Below are positions 29,911 through 38,874 of a stretch of 64,000 nt of DNA, piece by piece. Origin of the DNA: an uncultured Pelagimonas sp. GTDB taxonomy: Bacteria; Pseudomonadota; Alphaproteobacteria; Rhodobacterales; Rhodobacteraceae. The translations under genes were made by a program, and so were the position numbers. Below the pieces are notes generated by a model. That model was given only the letters and a program-made list of their open reading frames with translations, did no database searches and had not been told where the DNA came from. Where the stretch lies: NCBI GenBank assembly GCA_947499735.1, contig CANMPP010000001.1:1178001-1242000 (forward strand), given 5' to 3'. Positions within the stretch are counted from its first letter, which is position 1; every line of letters begins with the position of its first letter.

Positions 29911-31119
29911 CTAAACGCGCCCCAAGGCCAGCACGGCATTTAGCCCACCAAAGGCGAATGCGTTGCTCATGACCACATTTACATGGGCATCTCGCGCGAC
30001 ATTCGGGACGACATCCAAACCACATTCCGGATCTGGTTCTTCATATCCAATCGTTGGGGCAATCACCCCATCGCGCAAAGCCATGATGCAGGACAACAGT
30101 TCCACCGCACCCGTTCCGCCGATTAAATGCCCATGCATCGACTTGGTGGAAGAAATCATCAGATTATCCGCATGGGTGCCAAAAACTTTGGACACCGCGC
30201 CACATTCGGTTTTGTCGTTCGCCGCTGTGCCCGTGCCATGCGCATTGATATAGCCAACCCGTTCCGGTGAAATCTTACCATCCCGCAATGCGCCCTCAAT
30301 TGTTCGCGCGGCCCCTTTCAAAGACGGCATTACGATATCAGAGGCATCCGATGTCATCGCGAAACCCACAATTTCGGCCAAAATATCCGCGCCACGTGCT
30401 TTGGCGTGCTCGTATTCTTCAAACACAAAGATGCCAGCACCTTCACCTTGAACCATTCCGTTGCGATTGGCTGAAAATGGACGACACGCGTCTTTGGACA
30501 TCACCCGCAACCCCTCCCATGCTTTGATCCCGCCAAAGCACAACATGGATTCGGACCCGCCTGTGACCATGACTTGGCACATGCCAGACCGGATCAAAGA
30601 AAAGGCCTGCCCCATCGCATGGTTGGAACTCGCACAGGCCGTCGCAACGGTAAAGCTGGGTCCTTGCAGATTAAATTCCATACTAACATGGCTGGCAGCG
30701 GCATTGTTCATCAGCTTTGGTACGACAAAAGGATGGACCCGATTTTTACCGTCTTCATAGACCGCGCGATAATTTTCATCCTGCGTGGTCAGACCACCAC
30801 CGGATGTGCCCAATACCACCCCTGCCCGTTCGGACAATTCGCTTTCGAAACGTAGGCCTGATTGCGCCAGTGCTTCGCGCGCGGCGACCAATGTGAACTG
30901 AGTAAACCGATCATAAAGCGCCAATTGCTGGCGGTTGAACATGCTCTCAGGTTCAAACCCTTTGACTTGCCCACCGATTTTGATGCTCAGACGATCGACA
31001 TCGCGAAACTCTAATGGCGCGATACCACAACGCCCCTCACGCATCGCGTGACAGGTTTGCGCAACATTTTGGCCGAGCGCATTGATCGTGCCTGCCCCTG
31101 TAATGACGACTCGTTTCAT
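29911..31119 (-). CDS. Beta-ketoacyl-ACP synthase, FabF/NodE type
   Basis: Condensing enzyme of 402 residues with a Cys-His-His triad: Cys162 in VATACASSNHAMG, His in NAHGTGTAANDKTE, and His in KSMHGHLIGGTGA. Gly-rich GSESMLCFGG and the C-terminal NAFAFGGLNAVL are typical. Its ATG overlaps the stop of the upstream ACP gene by four bases. An LpxD-type acyltransferase precedes the ACP. The trio suggests elongation of a special acyl chain on a dedicated carrier for lipid A or another envelope lipid, not housekeeping fatty acid synthesis. The chain made is unknown. Confidence 0.85.
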   Translation of the reverse strand: MKRVVITGAGTINALGQNVAQTCHAMREGRCGIAPLEFRDVDRLSIKIGGQVKGFEPESMFNRQQLALYDRFTQFTLVAAREALAQSGLRFESELSERAGVVLGTSGGGLTTQDENYRAVYEDGKNRVHPFVVPKLMNNAAASHVSMEFNLQGPSFTVATACASSNHAMGQAFSLIRSGMCQVMVTGGSESMLCFGGIKAWEGLRVMSKDACRPFSANRNGMVQGEGAGIFVFEEYEHAKARGADILAEIVGFAMTSDASDIVMPSLKGAARTIEGALRDGKISPERVGYINAHGTGTAANDKTECGAVSKVFGTHADNLMISSTKSMHGHLIGGTGAVELLSCIMALRDGVIAPTIGYEEPDPECGLDVVPNVARDAHVNVVMSNAFAFGGLNAVLALGRV

Positions 31120-31373
31120 GATTGTTGTGAGATAAGGTTTTCGATACCCGCGATAATAGTGCCAACATTTGAGATGTCGAAATCGCTTTCGCTTGGATCA
31201 TTGGCATTGAAGGGAACCGATATGTCAAACGCCTCTTCGATCGAGAAAATGCTTTCAACCAGTCCAAGAGAATCGATGCCAAGGTCCTCTGGCGTGCTGT
31301 CCAATGTAACGTCGGATGGCTCTAACAATGCCTGATCCGCAATAATCGCAATAACTTTGTCTTTCGTACTCAT
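31116..31373 (-). CDS. Acyl carrier protein, specialised
   Basis: ACP of 85 residues with the phosphopantetheine site Ser35 in LGIDSLGLVE. It is acidic and helical as expected, but has an insertion around NANDPSESDFD before the last helix that housekeeping AcpP lacks. It is translationally coupled to the ketosynthase gene by an ATGA overlap and follows the LpxD-like gene by about 30 bases. The start at 31373 follows GGAGAGGG; an in-frame start at 31412 would overlap lpxD. Confidence 0.86.
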   Translation of the reverse strand: MSTKDKVIAIIADQALLEPSDVTLDSTPEDLGIDSLGLVESIFSIEEAFDISVPFNANDPSESDFDISNVGTIIAGIENLISQQS

Positions 31374-31404
31374 GAACCGCCCTCTCCAGTGCTGTGACTT
31401 TGAT

Positions 31405-32493
31405 TTAGTCACTTGACGTAAGCTTGGAAACCGCTTTCTTCAACTCTGTGAACTCGCGCAGCAATCTTGGAAGACGTCGTGTCGCTTTGTAAATATCAAC
31501 CTGCGTTTCCATTTTGATCGCAGGGTAGCCAAGCATCGCGCGGCCAGCGGGCACATTAGATGTAACACCTGATCCACCGCCCAAAACGGCACGTTCACCG
31601 ATGATCAGATTATCAGATACAGCAACTTTTCCCGCAATAACGGCGCTGTTCCCAACTTTAACGGACCCTGCCAAACCAGATTGCCCGCACATGATCACGT
31701 CATCACCAACAACACAATTGTGTCCAATCTGAACCTGATTGTCGATCTTGGTTCCGTTTCCGATTTGCGTATGACGGATGGTTCCGCGATCAATGCAAGA
31801 TGAACAGCCGATTTCGACATTATTCCCGATCAAAACAGAACCAAGGGAATGAATGCGCGCCCATTGTTGGGTATTGGTTATATCCTCAGCGCCCAACGAC
31901 GCCCGGGTTTGTTCTGCATTCGATGCTTCGGGCGTTACAAAAGAAAAACCATCCCCGCCGATAACCGCATTGGGGTGCAAAATAAATCCTGTTCCAATTT
32001 CAACATCAGACAGGATCCGAGCACCTGCATGGATCAAGGCACCTGCCCCAATCTGCACATTATTGCCGATGAAAACCTGCGGACCGATAACAGATCCTGT
32101 TCCGATTTTCACACCTTTGCCAATCACCGTAAACGGGCCGACACTGACATCTTCCGCCAGTTCAGCGCTCGGATCGATCACAGCATTTGGATGGATGCCT
32201 GTGTTATATCCCTGCCCTCGATCAAATTTCGGCGTAAGATCAGACAAGACATACCGCGGGCGCGAAACAAGAATTGCGGCCTCTAATCCGTAAGACTGCC
32301 ATTCCGCATCCTGCCACATCAAAGCAGCACGCGCGCTACCGTCGCGAATGGTTTCGGCAAATTCTGGTTTCATGGCGACGGCAATATGATCGGCCGTACA
32401 ATTGGCTGGTTCTTCCAGACCCTGAATAACAATCCCGCCGTTTCCGACAAAATCCGCGCCAATGGAATGGGCAATCTCCGCAATCGTATACAT
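31405..32493 (-). CDS. lpxD: LpxD-type UDP-3-O-acylglucosamine N-acyltransferase
   Basis: Adds a 3-hydroxyacyl chain to UDP-3-O-acylglucosamine in lipid A synthesis; 362 residues. A short N-terminal substrate domain (about 1-95) precedes a left-handed beta-helix built from many hexapeptide repeats (about 100-325), with the catalytic His in VQIGHNCVVGDD, and a helical C-terminal tail. The housekeeping lpxD of these bacteria is normally in the bamA-fabZ-lpxA cluster, which is not seen here. This copy, next to a private ACP and ketosynthase, may be a second, specialised acyltransferase. The symbol reflects family, not proven role. Confidence 0.82.
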   Translation of the reverse strand: MYTIAEIAHSIGADFVGNGGIVIQGLEEPANCTADHIAVAMKPEFAETIRDGSARAALMWQDAEWQSYGLEAAILVSRPRYVLSDLTPKFDRGQGYNTGIHPNAVIDPSAELAEDVSVGPFTVIGKGVKIGTGSVIGPQVFIGNNVQIGAGALIHAGARILSDVEIGTGFILHPNAVIGGDGFSFVTPEASNAEQTRASLGAEDITNTQQWARIHSLGSVLIGNNVEIGCSSCIDRGTIRHTQIGNGTKIDNQVQIGHNCVVGDDVIMCGQSGLAGSVKVGNSAVIAGKVAVSDNLIIGERAVLGGGSGVTSNVPAGRAMLGYPAIKMETQVDIYKATRRLPRLLREFTELKKAVSKLTSSD

Positions 32494-32531
32494 GGTGTGA
32501 TCAGCTCCTGCTCTTGTCGGCATGGGGCTGT

Positions 32532-34238
32532 TTAACTGTCCGCCCCACCCAAGACCACCCCTAGACGGGCCAACTCGGACCAGATTTTTGCGTCTCGACC
32601 ATAGACATCGCCACGATAGTTCATCGGTCCCTTCGGTTGTGTATACGCCGTGCGATAGACCAGATGTACCGGCACTTTTTCTTTCAAATTGACACGTCGC
32701 TCTTTGCCATTACGCAATATGGACTGAAAAAACGCTTCAGGCGCATCTTCTTGTTTTGACAGTAAAGCATAGGCGAAATCATGCGGATCGGCGAGGCGAA
32801 TGCACCCATGACTAAACGCGCGGCTTTCGCGGTTGAACAGGCTTTTAGACGGGGTGTCGTGCAAATAAATATTGTATTTATTCGGGAACATAAATTTGAC
32901 CGTGCCCAAAGCGTTCTTTGGCCCAGGCGGTTGGCGCATGGAAAACGGGAAACTACGCGCTGAATACCCTGCAAACCCAATAGAGCGATCAATGACCTGC
33001 CCTTGGCGGTTGACGACCTGCAAATGAGAGACCGCATTGGGATTATTGCGCAATTGTGGCAAATATTCATTCACGATGATCGAACGAGGCACATACCATG
33101 TTGGATTGATCACCATATGTTCCATGACATCTGAAAACTCAGGCGATCGTCGGTCAGGATCGCGATGACCAATCACAGAACGTGTCGAAAAGCTTGTTTT
33201 GCCATCATCAAGTATACGCGCATGAAAATCGACAAGATTAACCCAAATATGGCGTTTGCCCCGTCCATCTGGCAGGTTCAACCAACGCTCACGTTCCATG
33301 GCAACAATAACAGATTGCAGCCTATCAATAGGTTCGACATTGATTTCGCGTAACGTCGCAGGACCAGCGACACCATCCGGTAAAAGGCCATGGGCATTCT
33401 GAAACGATTCCACTGCTGCCTTCATGCGATCATCAAATGTTGCAGAAAGACTGGGGGCAAGAAATCCCATAGCAACAAGGCGATCACGCAGGCGAACAAC
33501 CGACGCGCCTTTATCCCCTAATTCTAACTTGCCTTCTGGAATCTGCGCGCCCCATCCGCGCCCAGACACAACTTGCTGCAAACGCAGTTTTTCACGCATT
33601 AGGCGCACATATTCGGGGCTTTGGGGTGCTAGACTTTGAAATGCCTTTTTAGGTCTTTCCTCTACCAGTAGATCTAACAGATCTGAGTTCGACCTGCGGA
33701 TCGGACGGCGTTTGATATCGCCATCAATCGTTCCGGGGTTGTCTATCAAACCTGATTGCACCGAATGGGCATAGTCCAGATAAAGATGAGACAGTTCTAC
33801 CTCTAACGCACCAAGATCACGGTCCGTCGTGATGCCGGTCATGCGGGACAGCAGAGCATCTTCATTAAAGCGAGACTGCGGCAAACCGTGATGCTCAGCA
33901 GACGCCAACGCCTCTAGAAATGCGGCTCTTCTGGCCAGACTTTCATCATCGGCGCCGGTCCAAATCGGTGCAAATTGCCGGGCCCTATAAAATGCCGCGA
34001 CTTCGTCATCCTGACCGATGCTTTCTGCCAACGCCTGCTTAAATGGCGTGACTTCAAAGGACAGTGTATTCTGCGCGACCGCCGGATTGCCCATAAAAGA
34101 CATCCCAAAAATCACACTCGAAACCAGTGCCAGCATTGGCGGCATGTTTACCTTAATTCGACGCAGGTCAGCCTGATATAAAGCACCAAATGGCGCTTGT
34201 TCTGTATCCAGATCTGTCTTTATGCCGAAAATTCTCAT
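32532..34238 (-). CDS. L,D-transpeptidase of the YcbB type
   Basis: Peptidoglycan enzyme that forms 3-3 cross-links or attaches proteins to the wall in the periplasm. A hydrophobic export segment (MLALVSSVIFGMSF) ends near AVAQ. Then come a YcbB-like scaffold, a peptidoglycan-binding domain near VESFQNAHGLLPDGVAGPAT, and the YkuD catalytic domain with Cys in FSHGCIRLADP. About 40-65 residues precede the export segment, so the true start is uncertain: 34316 and 34238 are both possible, neither with a strong ribosome site. It is divergent from a YcbK-like gene, the same pairing as E. coli ycbB-ycbK. Confidence 0.88.
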   Translation of the reverse strand: MRIFGIKTDLDTEQAPFGALYQADLRRIKVNMPPMLALVSSVIFGMSFMGNPAVAQNTLSFEVTPFKQALAESIGQDDEVAAFYRARQFAPIWTGADDESLARRAAFLEALASAEHHGLPQSRFNEDALLSRMTGITTDRDLGALEVELSHLYLDYAHSVQSGLIDNPGTIDGDIKRRPIRRSNSDLLDLLVEERPKKAFQSLAPQSPEYVRLMREKLRLQQVVSGRGWGAQIPEGKLELGDKGASVVRLRDRLVAMGFLAPSLSATFDDRMKAAVESFQNAHGLLPDGVAGPATLREINVEPIDRLQSVIVAMERERWLNLPDGRGKRHIWVNLVDFHARILDDGKTSFSTRSVIGHRDPDRRSPEFSDVMEHMVINPTWYVPRSIIVNEYLPQLRNNPNAVSHLQVVNRQGQVIDRSIGFAGYSARSFPFSMRQPPGPKNALGTVKFMFPNKYNIYLHDTPSKSLFNRESRAFSHGCIRLADPHDFAYALLSKQEDAPEAFFQSILRNGKERRVNLKEKVPVHLVYRTAYTQPKGPMNYRGDVYGRDAKIWSELARLGVVLGGADS

Positions 34239-34339
34239 CGTCTTTACGTCTTTATCTCTAGGTCTTGCGGGTTGACTATAGTCGCGATTCTGCTCGTTCG
34301 CCTTAACTATGTCCATTCACACTTGCGTCTCACCGATGT

Positions 34340-34363
34340 CAAAGTCTTGAATTCCTGACTTTG
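34340..34363. repeat. Inverted repeat between the L,D-transpeptidase and YcbK-like genes
   Basis: CAAAGTC and GACTTTG are perfect 7-base arms with a 10-base spacer, in the ~345-base gap between divergent wall genes. Possible operator; no regulator is identified. The rest of the gap holds nothing else I can name. Confidence 0.35.
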
Positions 34364-34583
34364 GCGCGGTTTGAGAAACAATCGCGTAACATTTTTAACA
34401 CAAGGTGCACAGGCAGCTCAAAATTGAGCAAAACTCTGCCCAAATACCCTTGAAATTCGTCTTGGCCCAACAAGTTCCTTCCGAAGTTAACCGATTCGTG
34501 ACATAAAGCTCCCATCATCTGGGGAGATGCAGCCGGGCGGGAACAGTCCGGCAAAGTAAAATGAAGCGGGACAGGCAGTTTCT

Positions 34584-35153
34584 ATGAACGAGACAAATCC
34601 GACCGGTTGGAACCGGCGTGCACTACTTGGTGCATTTGCTGCAACGACTCTCGTTGCAGCACCAACATATTCGAAAGCTGCGGGCTTTTTGCGGGGTGGC
34701 GGCGATATTCGACGTTTACGCATGTATTCAGGCCGCACAGGCGAACGTATCGACATGATATACTGGATCGAAGGCAGCTATATCAAAGATGCGATGAATG
34801 AAATCAATACTTTCATGCGTGACTGGCGGACCAATGATGTGAAACGCATTGATACCCGCACCATTGATCTTATGAGCGCAGCACATAATCTAATGGATTG
34901 CTCCGAACCTTACATGTTGGTTTCCGGCTACCGTAGCCCAAAGACCAATGCGATGTTGCGGGCCCGGTCCTCTGGCGTTGCCAAGAATTCCCGCCATTTG
35001 AAGGGTGAAGCGGCCGACCTAAGTTTGCAATCACGCTCCGTTAGCCAAATCGCGCGAGCAGCTGCATCCTGCAAAGCAGGCGGCGTAGGACGATATTCCC
35101 GATCTAACTTTGTCCATATGGATTGTGGACCAGTTCGCAGCTGGGGTGCATAG
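34584..35153 (+). CDS. DUF882/YcbK-like peptidase M15 family protein, Tat-exported
   Basis: Periplasmic peptidase-like protein of 189 residues. The N-terminus has NRRALLGAFAATTLV, a twin-arginine-like signal with cleavage near SKA. Zinc-site motifs of the M15/DUF882 fold are present: SRHLKGEAADLS (H...D) and the final HMDCGPVRSW (H). It would cut or bind peptidoglycan stem peptides. It is divergent from the L,D-transpeptidase gene, suggesting a shared wall-remodelling role. Confidence 0.87.
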   Translation: MNETNPTGWNRRALLGAFAATTLVAAPTYSKAAGFLRGGGDIRRLRMYSGRTGERIDMIYWIEGSYIKDAMNEINTFMRDWRTNDVKRIDTRTIDLMSAAHNLMDCSEPYMLVSGYRSPKTNAMLRARSSGVAKNSRHLKGEAADLSLQSRSVSQIARAAASCKAGGVGRYSRSNFVHMDCGPVRSWGA

Positions 35154-35183
35154 CACCCAAACCGCACTTCTGCTTTAGACATT

Positions 35184-35218
35184 TTGGCCTGTACTGTCCC
35201 GCCCTACAGGCCAATTTC
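35184..35218. terminator. Hairpin terminator between YcbK-like and nitroreductase genes
   Basis: TTGGCCTGTA and TACAGGCCAA are perfect 10-base arms with an 11-base loop, followed by TTT on the plus strand and flanked by AAAA on the other side. It lies between convergent genes and probably works in both directions. Confidence 0.7.
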
Positions 35219-35303
35219 CACATTTGGGCGACCAACAGTGGCCCGAAGTACTTCAGGCACCCGCCACCCAAATCGCAGCGACCGCCCTGCCCGCTCTTTA
35301 TTG

Positions 35304-36134
35304 TTAAAAGAGCTTAAATCCCTTTCCACGAATAAACGCGCCGAACCCGGCTCTCTCCGGCAATGCATATTGCCGCGTCTTGTCTTCCGACCAACCATAC
35401 GCATCCGAGGTTCCAAAAACGTCAGCGGCCCTTTGCTTGGCATAAGGTTGCTCAGCCTCACGCCGGCGATCATATGACTCAATCACCTGTTCCAGCCCAT
35501 CCTCACAATAACGATCATTGTGAACGGTGACTGACAACGGCAAACGCAAACTGACATTTGGCTTGTCTGCTTCTGGATAACCAAATGCAACAGCCGAGAC
35601 AGGAAACACATGATCCGGCAAATTCAATAATGCGCTGACCTCTTCCGCCTTGTTGCGTACTGCACTAACCGGGCAACACCCCAACCCCATCGCCTCAGCA
35701 GCCGTCACAAATGCGCCAAGTGCGATTCCCGCATCAACAGCAGCATTGAAAAACGCATCTAGATGGTCGTTCACAAATTCATGGCCGCGCAACGCGTGTG
35801 TCATTCTTTGACGCCGGTTATTGCCACAGAAAACCACGATTTCCGGCGCTTGACTGACCCAACCTTCGCCCGAAACCAACTCAAACAGAGTTTGCTTAAC
35901 TTCAGGGTCTTTCATGACAATAATGTCGCGTTGCTGCAGATCACTTTTCGTAGGAGACGCCAGCGCAGCGGCGCAGAGTATTTCAATGATATCCGGCTCA
36001 ACAGCACGTGGTTGAAACTGGCGGCAAGAGCCACGGGTTAACATTGATGAAACGGTGGTCAAATCGGCATGACGTACGGACGAAGGAAAATTCTGACCGT
36101 ATCGCAATTCGAGCTTGCGTAGAATATTTTCCAT
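35304..36134 (-). CDS. Nitroreductase-family flavoprotein
   Basis: FMN-dependent oxidoreductase of 276 residues, closest in layout to NfsA-type NADPH nitroreductases. Visible features are SCRQFQPRAV at the FMN-binding start, AALASPTKSDLQQRDIIV, and the GLGCCPVSAVRN loop. A C-terminal part beyond ~220 is present as in NfsA. The start at 36134 follows AAGG by five bases; GTG at 36140 overlaps that site. It starts 17 bases after the 3' end of a tRNA-Asp gene on the same strand, so it may be read through from the tRNA promoter. Confidence 0.82.
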   Translation of the reverse strand: MENILRKLELRYGQNFPSSVRHADLTTVSSMLTRGSCRQFQPRAVEPDIIEILCAAALASPTKSDLQQRDIIVMKDPEVKQTLFELVSGEGWVSQAPEIVVFCGNNRRQRMTHALRGHEFVNDHLDAFFNAAVDAGIALGAFVTAAEAMGLGCCPVSAVRNKAEEVSALLNLPDHVFPVSAVAFGYPEADKPNVSLRLPLSVTVHNDRYCEDGLEQVIESYDRRREAEQPYAKQRAADVFGTSDAYGWSEDKTRQYALPERAGFGAFIRGKGFKLF

Positions 36135-36151
36135 TGTCACCTTGAAATAAA

Positions 36152-36228
36152 TGGCGCGGTTGACGGGGCTCGAACCCGCGACCCCCGGCGTGACAGGCCG
36201 GTACTCTAACCATCTGAGCTACAACCGC
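36152..36228 (-). tRNA. tRNA-Asp (GTC), copy 1
   Basis: A 77-base tRNA with acceptor GCGGTTG/CAACCGC, D-arm AGCTCAGATGGTTAGAGT, anticodon loop CTGTCAC (anticodon GTC) closed by CCGGC/GCCGG, T-loop GGTTCGAGCC, discriminator G and encoded CCA. It is identical to the copy 156 bases upstream in transcription direction. Confidence 0.97.
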
Positions 36229-36307
36229 GCATATATCGAATTGGTAAGGTCCAAATCGAAAAACCTTTCCCTTCCCCCGGGATCGGATCGGATAAACCGA
36301 AGCAGCG

Positions 36308-36384
36308 TGGCGCGGTTGACGGGGCTCGAACCCGCGACCCCCGGCGTGACAGGCCGGTACTCTAACCATCTGAGCTACAACCGC
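36308..36384 (-). tRNA. tRNA-Asp (GTC), copy 2
   Basis: Identical in all 77 bases to the copy at 36152-36228, including the encoded CCA. It is the first of the pair in transcription order; the 79-base spacer has no other RNA gene that I can recognise. Confidence 0.97.
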
Positions 36385-36722
36385 TCGCTGCGACAAGTGC
36401 CGTATGGCCGCTTGCGTGAGAGGCTTTCTATGCAGGCTGGCGTGCAGCGTCAAGCCGAATTTCACCAGAAAAGAAACAAAATGCACGCGCCCGTCAAAAA
36501 CCTTAACGGGTTATGGACAAAACCTATGAAAACCTAGCGTGTCAAACCCTTAGGTGTTTGAAAAATATAGACGACTCGGCTCTGCCCTTTATGCGTTTCT
36601 TTCCAAACCGGCGCGTCATCCACCGCAAAGAAAAAGAAAACCGCGCAGAAACAAGTTCATGCGCGGTCTCAAAGAGAAATCGGTGGGATAGCGTGCTTCA
36701 GCAGAGACGCTTGCACCCCAAT
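36385..36722. other. Gene-free stretch upstream of tRNA-Asp and after lipA
   Basis: The interval holds the upstream region of the tRNA pair and the lipA terminator at its right side. No coding frame with a ribosome site or recognisable protein was seen. Confidence 0.5.
36631..36667 (-). terminator. Intrinsic terminator after lipA
   Basis: ACCGCGCA (36640-36647) and TGCGCGGT (36660-36667) form a perfect 8-bp stem with a 12-base loop. On the minus strand it is followed by TTTCTTTTTC. It lies about 55 bases after the lipA stop. Confidence 0.75.
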
Positions 36723-37676
36723 TTAGTTCGCGGCCAGTTTAGCCTCACGCGCATCGCGCAAACGGGCAAAGTCATCTCCGGCATGGTAGCTAGATCTCGT
36801 CAACGGCGTCGCCGATACCATTAGGAACCCTTTACCATAGGCGGCCTTTTCATATGACGCGAATTCATCGGGATCGACAAACCGATCAACCGCATGGTGC
36901 TTTGGCGTCGGCTGTAGATATTGGCCAATCGTCAGAAAATCGATGTCTGCGGCGCGCATATCATCCATGACCTGCAAAACAGCTTGGCGATCTTCACCTA
37001 GCCCGACCATGATTCCCGACTTGGTAAAGATGGACGGATCCAACTCTTTCACCCGCTGCAACAAACGCAACGAATGGAAATACCGTGCGCCTGCACGCAC
37101 CTCTGGGTACAGGCCCGGTACAGTTTCCAAGTTGTGGTTAAACACGTCTGGTCGTGCGTCTACGACAACCTTCAAAACACTCGGATCACACCGTAAGAAA
37201 TCGGGCGTCAAAATTTCGATCGTCGTCTTTGGAGAGCGATGGCGCACTGCACGAATCGTCTGTGCAAAATGCTCAGCCCCGCCATCTTCGACATCATCAC
37301 GGTCAACGGATGTGATCACAACATGGTTCAAACCTAATTTCTGGACCGCATCAGCAACCCGCCCAGGTTCGAACACATCCAAAGCTTCCGGCGGCTTACC
37401 CGTTGCAACGTTACAAAAGCTACAGGCGCGTGTGCACACTTCGCCCATAATCATCATTGTTGCGTGGCCTTGGCTCCAACATTCGCCAACGTTTGGGCAA
37501 CCCGCTTCTTCGCAAACAGTCGTCAGATTATGTTCGCGCATGATCGAGCGCGTATCATTGTACCCTTTACCACCAGGTGCCTTAACACGGATCCAGGAAG
37601 GCTTTTTAGGCTGGGCATTGTCAGGACGATGCGCCTTTTCCGGGTGCCGGATTTGGGGAATTTTGATGTCGTTCAA
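36723..37676 (-). CDS. lipA: Lipoyl synthase LipA (TTG start)
   Basis: Radical SAM enzyme that inserts two sulfurs into octanoyl groups on lipoyl domains; 317 residues from the TTG at 37676. The auxiliary cluster Cys are in [12 protein letters not shown] and the radical SAM cluster in [10 protein letters not shown]. The C-terminal [14 protein letters not shown] is characteristic. The TTG is preceded by GGAGAG at six bases and gives the family N-terminus (N)[18 protein letters not shown]. The longer ATG frame to 37793 adds about 39 non-conserved residues. Confidence 0.93.
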   Translation of the reverse strand: MNDIKIPQIRHPEKAHRPDNAQPKKPSWIRVKAPGGKGYNDTRSIMREHNLTTVCEEAGCPNVGECWSQGHATMMIMGEVCTRACSFCNVATGKPPEALDVFEPGRVADAVQKLGLNHVVITSVDRDDVEDGGAEHFAQTIRAVRHRSPKTTIEILTPDFLRCDPSVLKVVVDARPDVFNHNLETVPGLYPEVRAGARYFHSLRLLQRVKELDPSIFTKSGIMVGLGEDRQAVLQVMDDMRAADIDFLTIGQYLQPTPKHHAVDRFVDPDEFASYEKAAYGKGFLMVSATPLTRSSYHAGDDFARLRDAREAKLAAN

Positions 37677-38243
37677 GGTGATCTCTCCCAAGTTTTGACG
37701 CGAATTCAGGGTTTTTCCCCGATGACCTCTTAACAAACTCTTTCTAATATAGATCTTAGCAGGGGGAAGTACCAGTTCCGCTTTGCTGTCCAACGGCAGC
37801 GTATCCCCATATTGTTACCGAGTTTTCCCCTGCGCCTGATCTCTCCCCGATCATCTCCCCCAATAAGGCCCAAATATAGCAATATATTTGGGCAATTTGG
37901 TTGTTCGACCTTTCCATCGCTGCATAACAGGGTCGTTCAGACTGCATAGGAATTTGCTCTATTTTTGACCCGTTTCACGAATCATTGCGCGAATCCCACC
38001 AGAACCTGTCATTGCCCCCCCGCAACCAAGCCCAAGATAAAACGGCACTTCTCTGCATCGCAGCATGTGATTTTACCCAAAGACGACAAAAGAGACTAAT
38101 TTCCGGGCAGCTGGCAATCTCGGTGCACATAAATCTCCAAATTTTACCGAACCACTTTTTTCTCAATTTTGCCGCTTGCGTCGCCCGCCTGCCCTATGTA
38201 GCCGGTAGTCAGTTCACGAAGCTTTGCACAATTGAGGTTGCAT
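37677..38243. other. Long intergenic region between lipA and the peroxiredoxin gene
   Basis: About 570 bases between divergent genes. It contains a perfect 11-bp hairpin (37868-37893) and presumably the promoters of both neighbours. Short frames exist on both strands but none has a convincing ribosome site or composition. Confidence 0.5.
37868..37893. repeat. Perfect 11-bp inverted repeat with GCAA loop
   Basis: GCCCAAATATA (37868-37878) and TATATTTGGGC (37883-37893) pair perfectly around a GCAA tetraloop on the plus strand. GNRA tetraloops favour a stable RNA hairpin. No T-run follows, so terminator function is unlikely. It lies about 190 bases upstream of lipA and 350 bases before the peroxiredoxin gene. 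Confidence 0.6.
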
Positions 38244-38789
38244 ATGAAAACCGGTGTTTCTCTACCACATGTTACATTCCGCACGCGCGTCCGCGATGAG
38301 TCCATCGAAGGACCCAACCCTTTCCGCTGGGAAGACATGACGACTGCGGACTATTTCAAAGGTAAGCGCGTTATTCTCTTTTCCCTACCCGGCGCATTCA
38401 CACCAACATGCTCTACATATCAGCTGCCTGGTTTTGAAAAGAACGCTGGCACATTCGCTGATTTGGGCGTCGACGAAATTTACTGCATGTCCGTAAATGA
38501 CAGTTTTGTCATGAACAAATGGGCACAATCACAAGATCTTGAAAACGTCAAAGTCATCCCTGACGGTTCTGGCGAATTCACGCGTAAGATCGGTATGCTG
38601 GTGTCGAAAGACAATCTCGGCTTTGGCATGCGTTCGTGGCGCTATGCGGCCGTTATCAACGACGGTGTTGTAGAAGCATGGTTTGAAGAGCCCGGCCTGT
38701 GTGACAACCATGGTGAAGACCCATATGGCGTTTCGTCACCTGAAACCGTGATGGACTGGCTGAAAGACGCAAAAGAAAAAGTTGCGTAA
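38244..38789 (+). CDS. Peroxiredoxin, Prx5/AhpE-like
   Basis: Thiol peroxidase of 181 residues in the Prx5 group. The peroxidatic Cys56 sits in SLPGAFTPTCSTYQLPG, and the FALSVNDSFVMNKW-like segment MSVNDSFVMNKWAQ is characteristic. A second Cys in EEPGLCDNHGEDPYGVSS lies where other members carry a partner motif; resolving partner unknown. The start at 38244 follows GAGGTTGCAT. A terminator follows, so it is a single-gene unit. Confidence 0.9.
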   Translation: MKTGVSLPHVTFRTRVRDESIEGPNPFRWEDMTTADYFKGKRVILFSLPGAFTPTCSTYQLPGFEKNAGTFADLGVDEIYCMSVNDSFVMNKWAQSQDLENVKVIPDGSGEFTRKIGMLVSKDNLGFGMRSWRYAAVINDGVVEAWFEEPGLCDNHGEDPYGVSSPETVMDWLKDAKEKVA

Positions 38790-38814
38790 ACCCGTTACGA
38801 ACATGTTTGAAATG

Positions 38815-38847
38815 AAAAGCCCGCCTAAGAGCGGGCTTTTCTTATTT
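38815..38847 (+). terminator. Intrinsic terminator after the peroxiredoxin gene
   Basis: AGCCCGC (38818-38824) and GCGGGCT (38831-38837) form a 7-bp stem with a 6-base loop, flanked by AAAA and TTTTCTTATTTT. Convergent with the next gene, so possibly bidirectional. Confidence 0.85.
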
Positions 38848-38874
38848 TGGGCTTTGTGATTGGGCTGCTCGCCT

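Noticed and set aside
36152-36384. Tandem repeat or attachment site formed by duplicated sequence
   Set aside because: The repeat is fully explained by two complete identical tRNA-Asp genes; no integrase or phage genes are nearby.
37756-37947. 63-codon minus-strand frame upstream of lipA
   Set aside because: No ribosome site, mixed composition and overlap with the perfect hairpin at 37868-37893.
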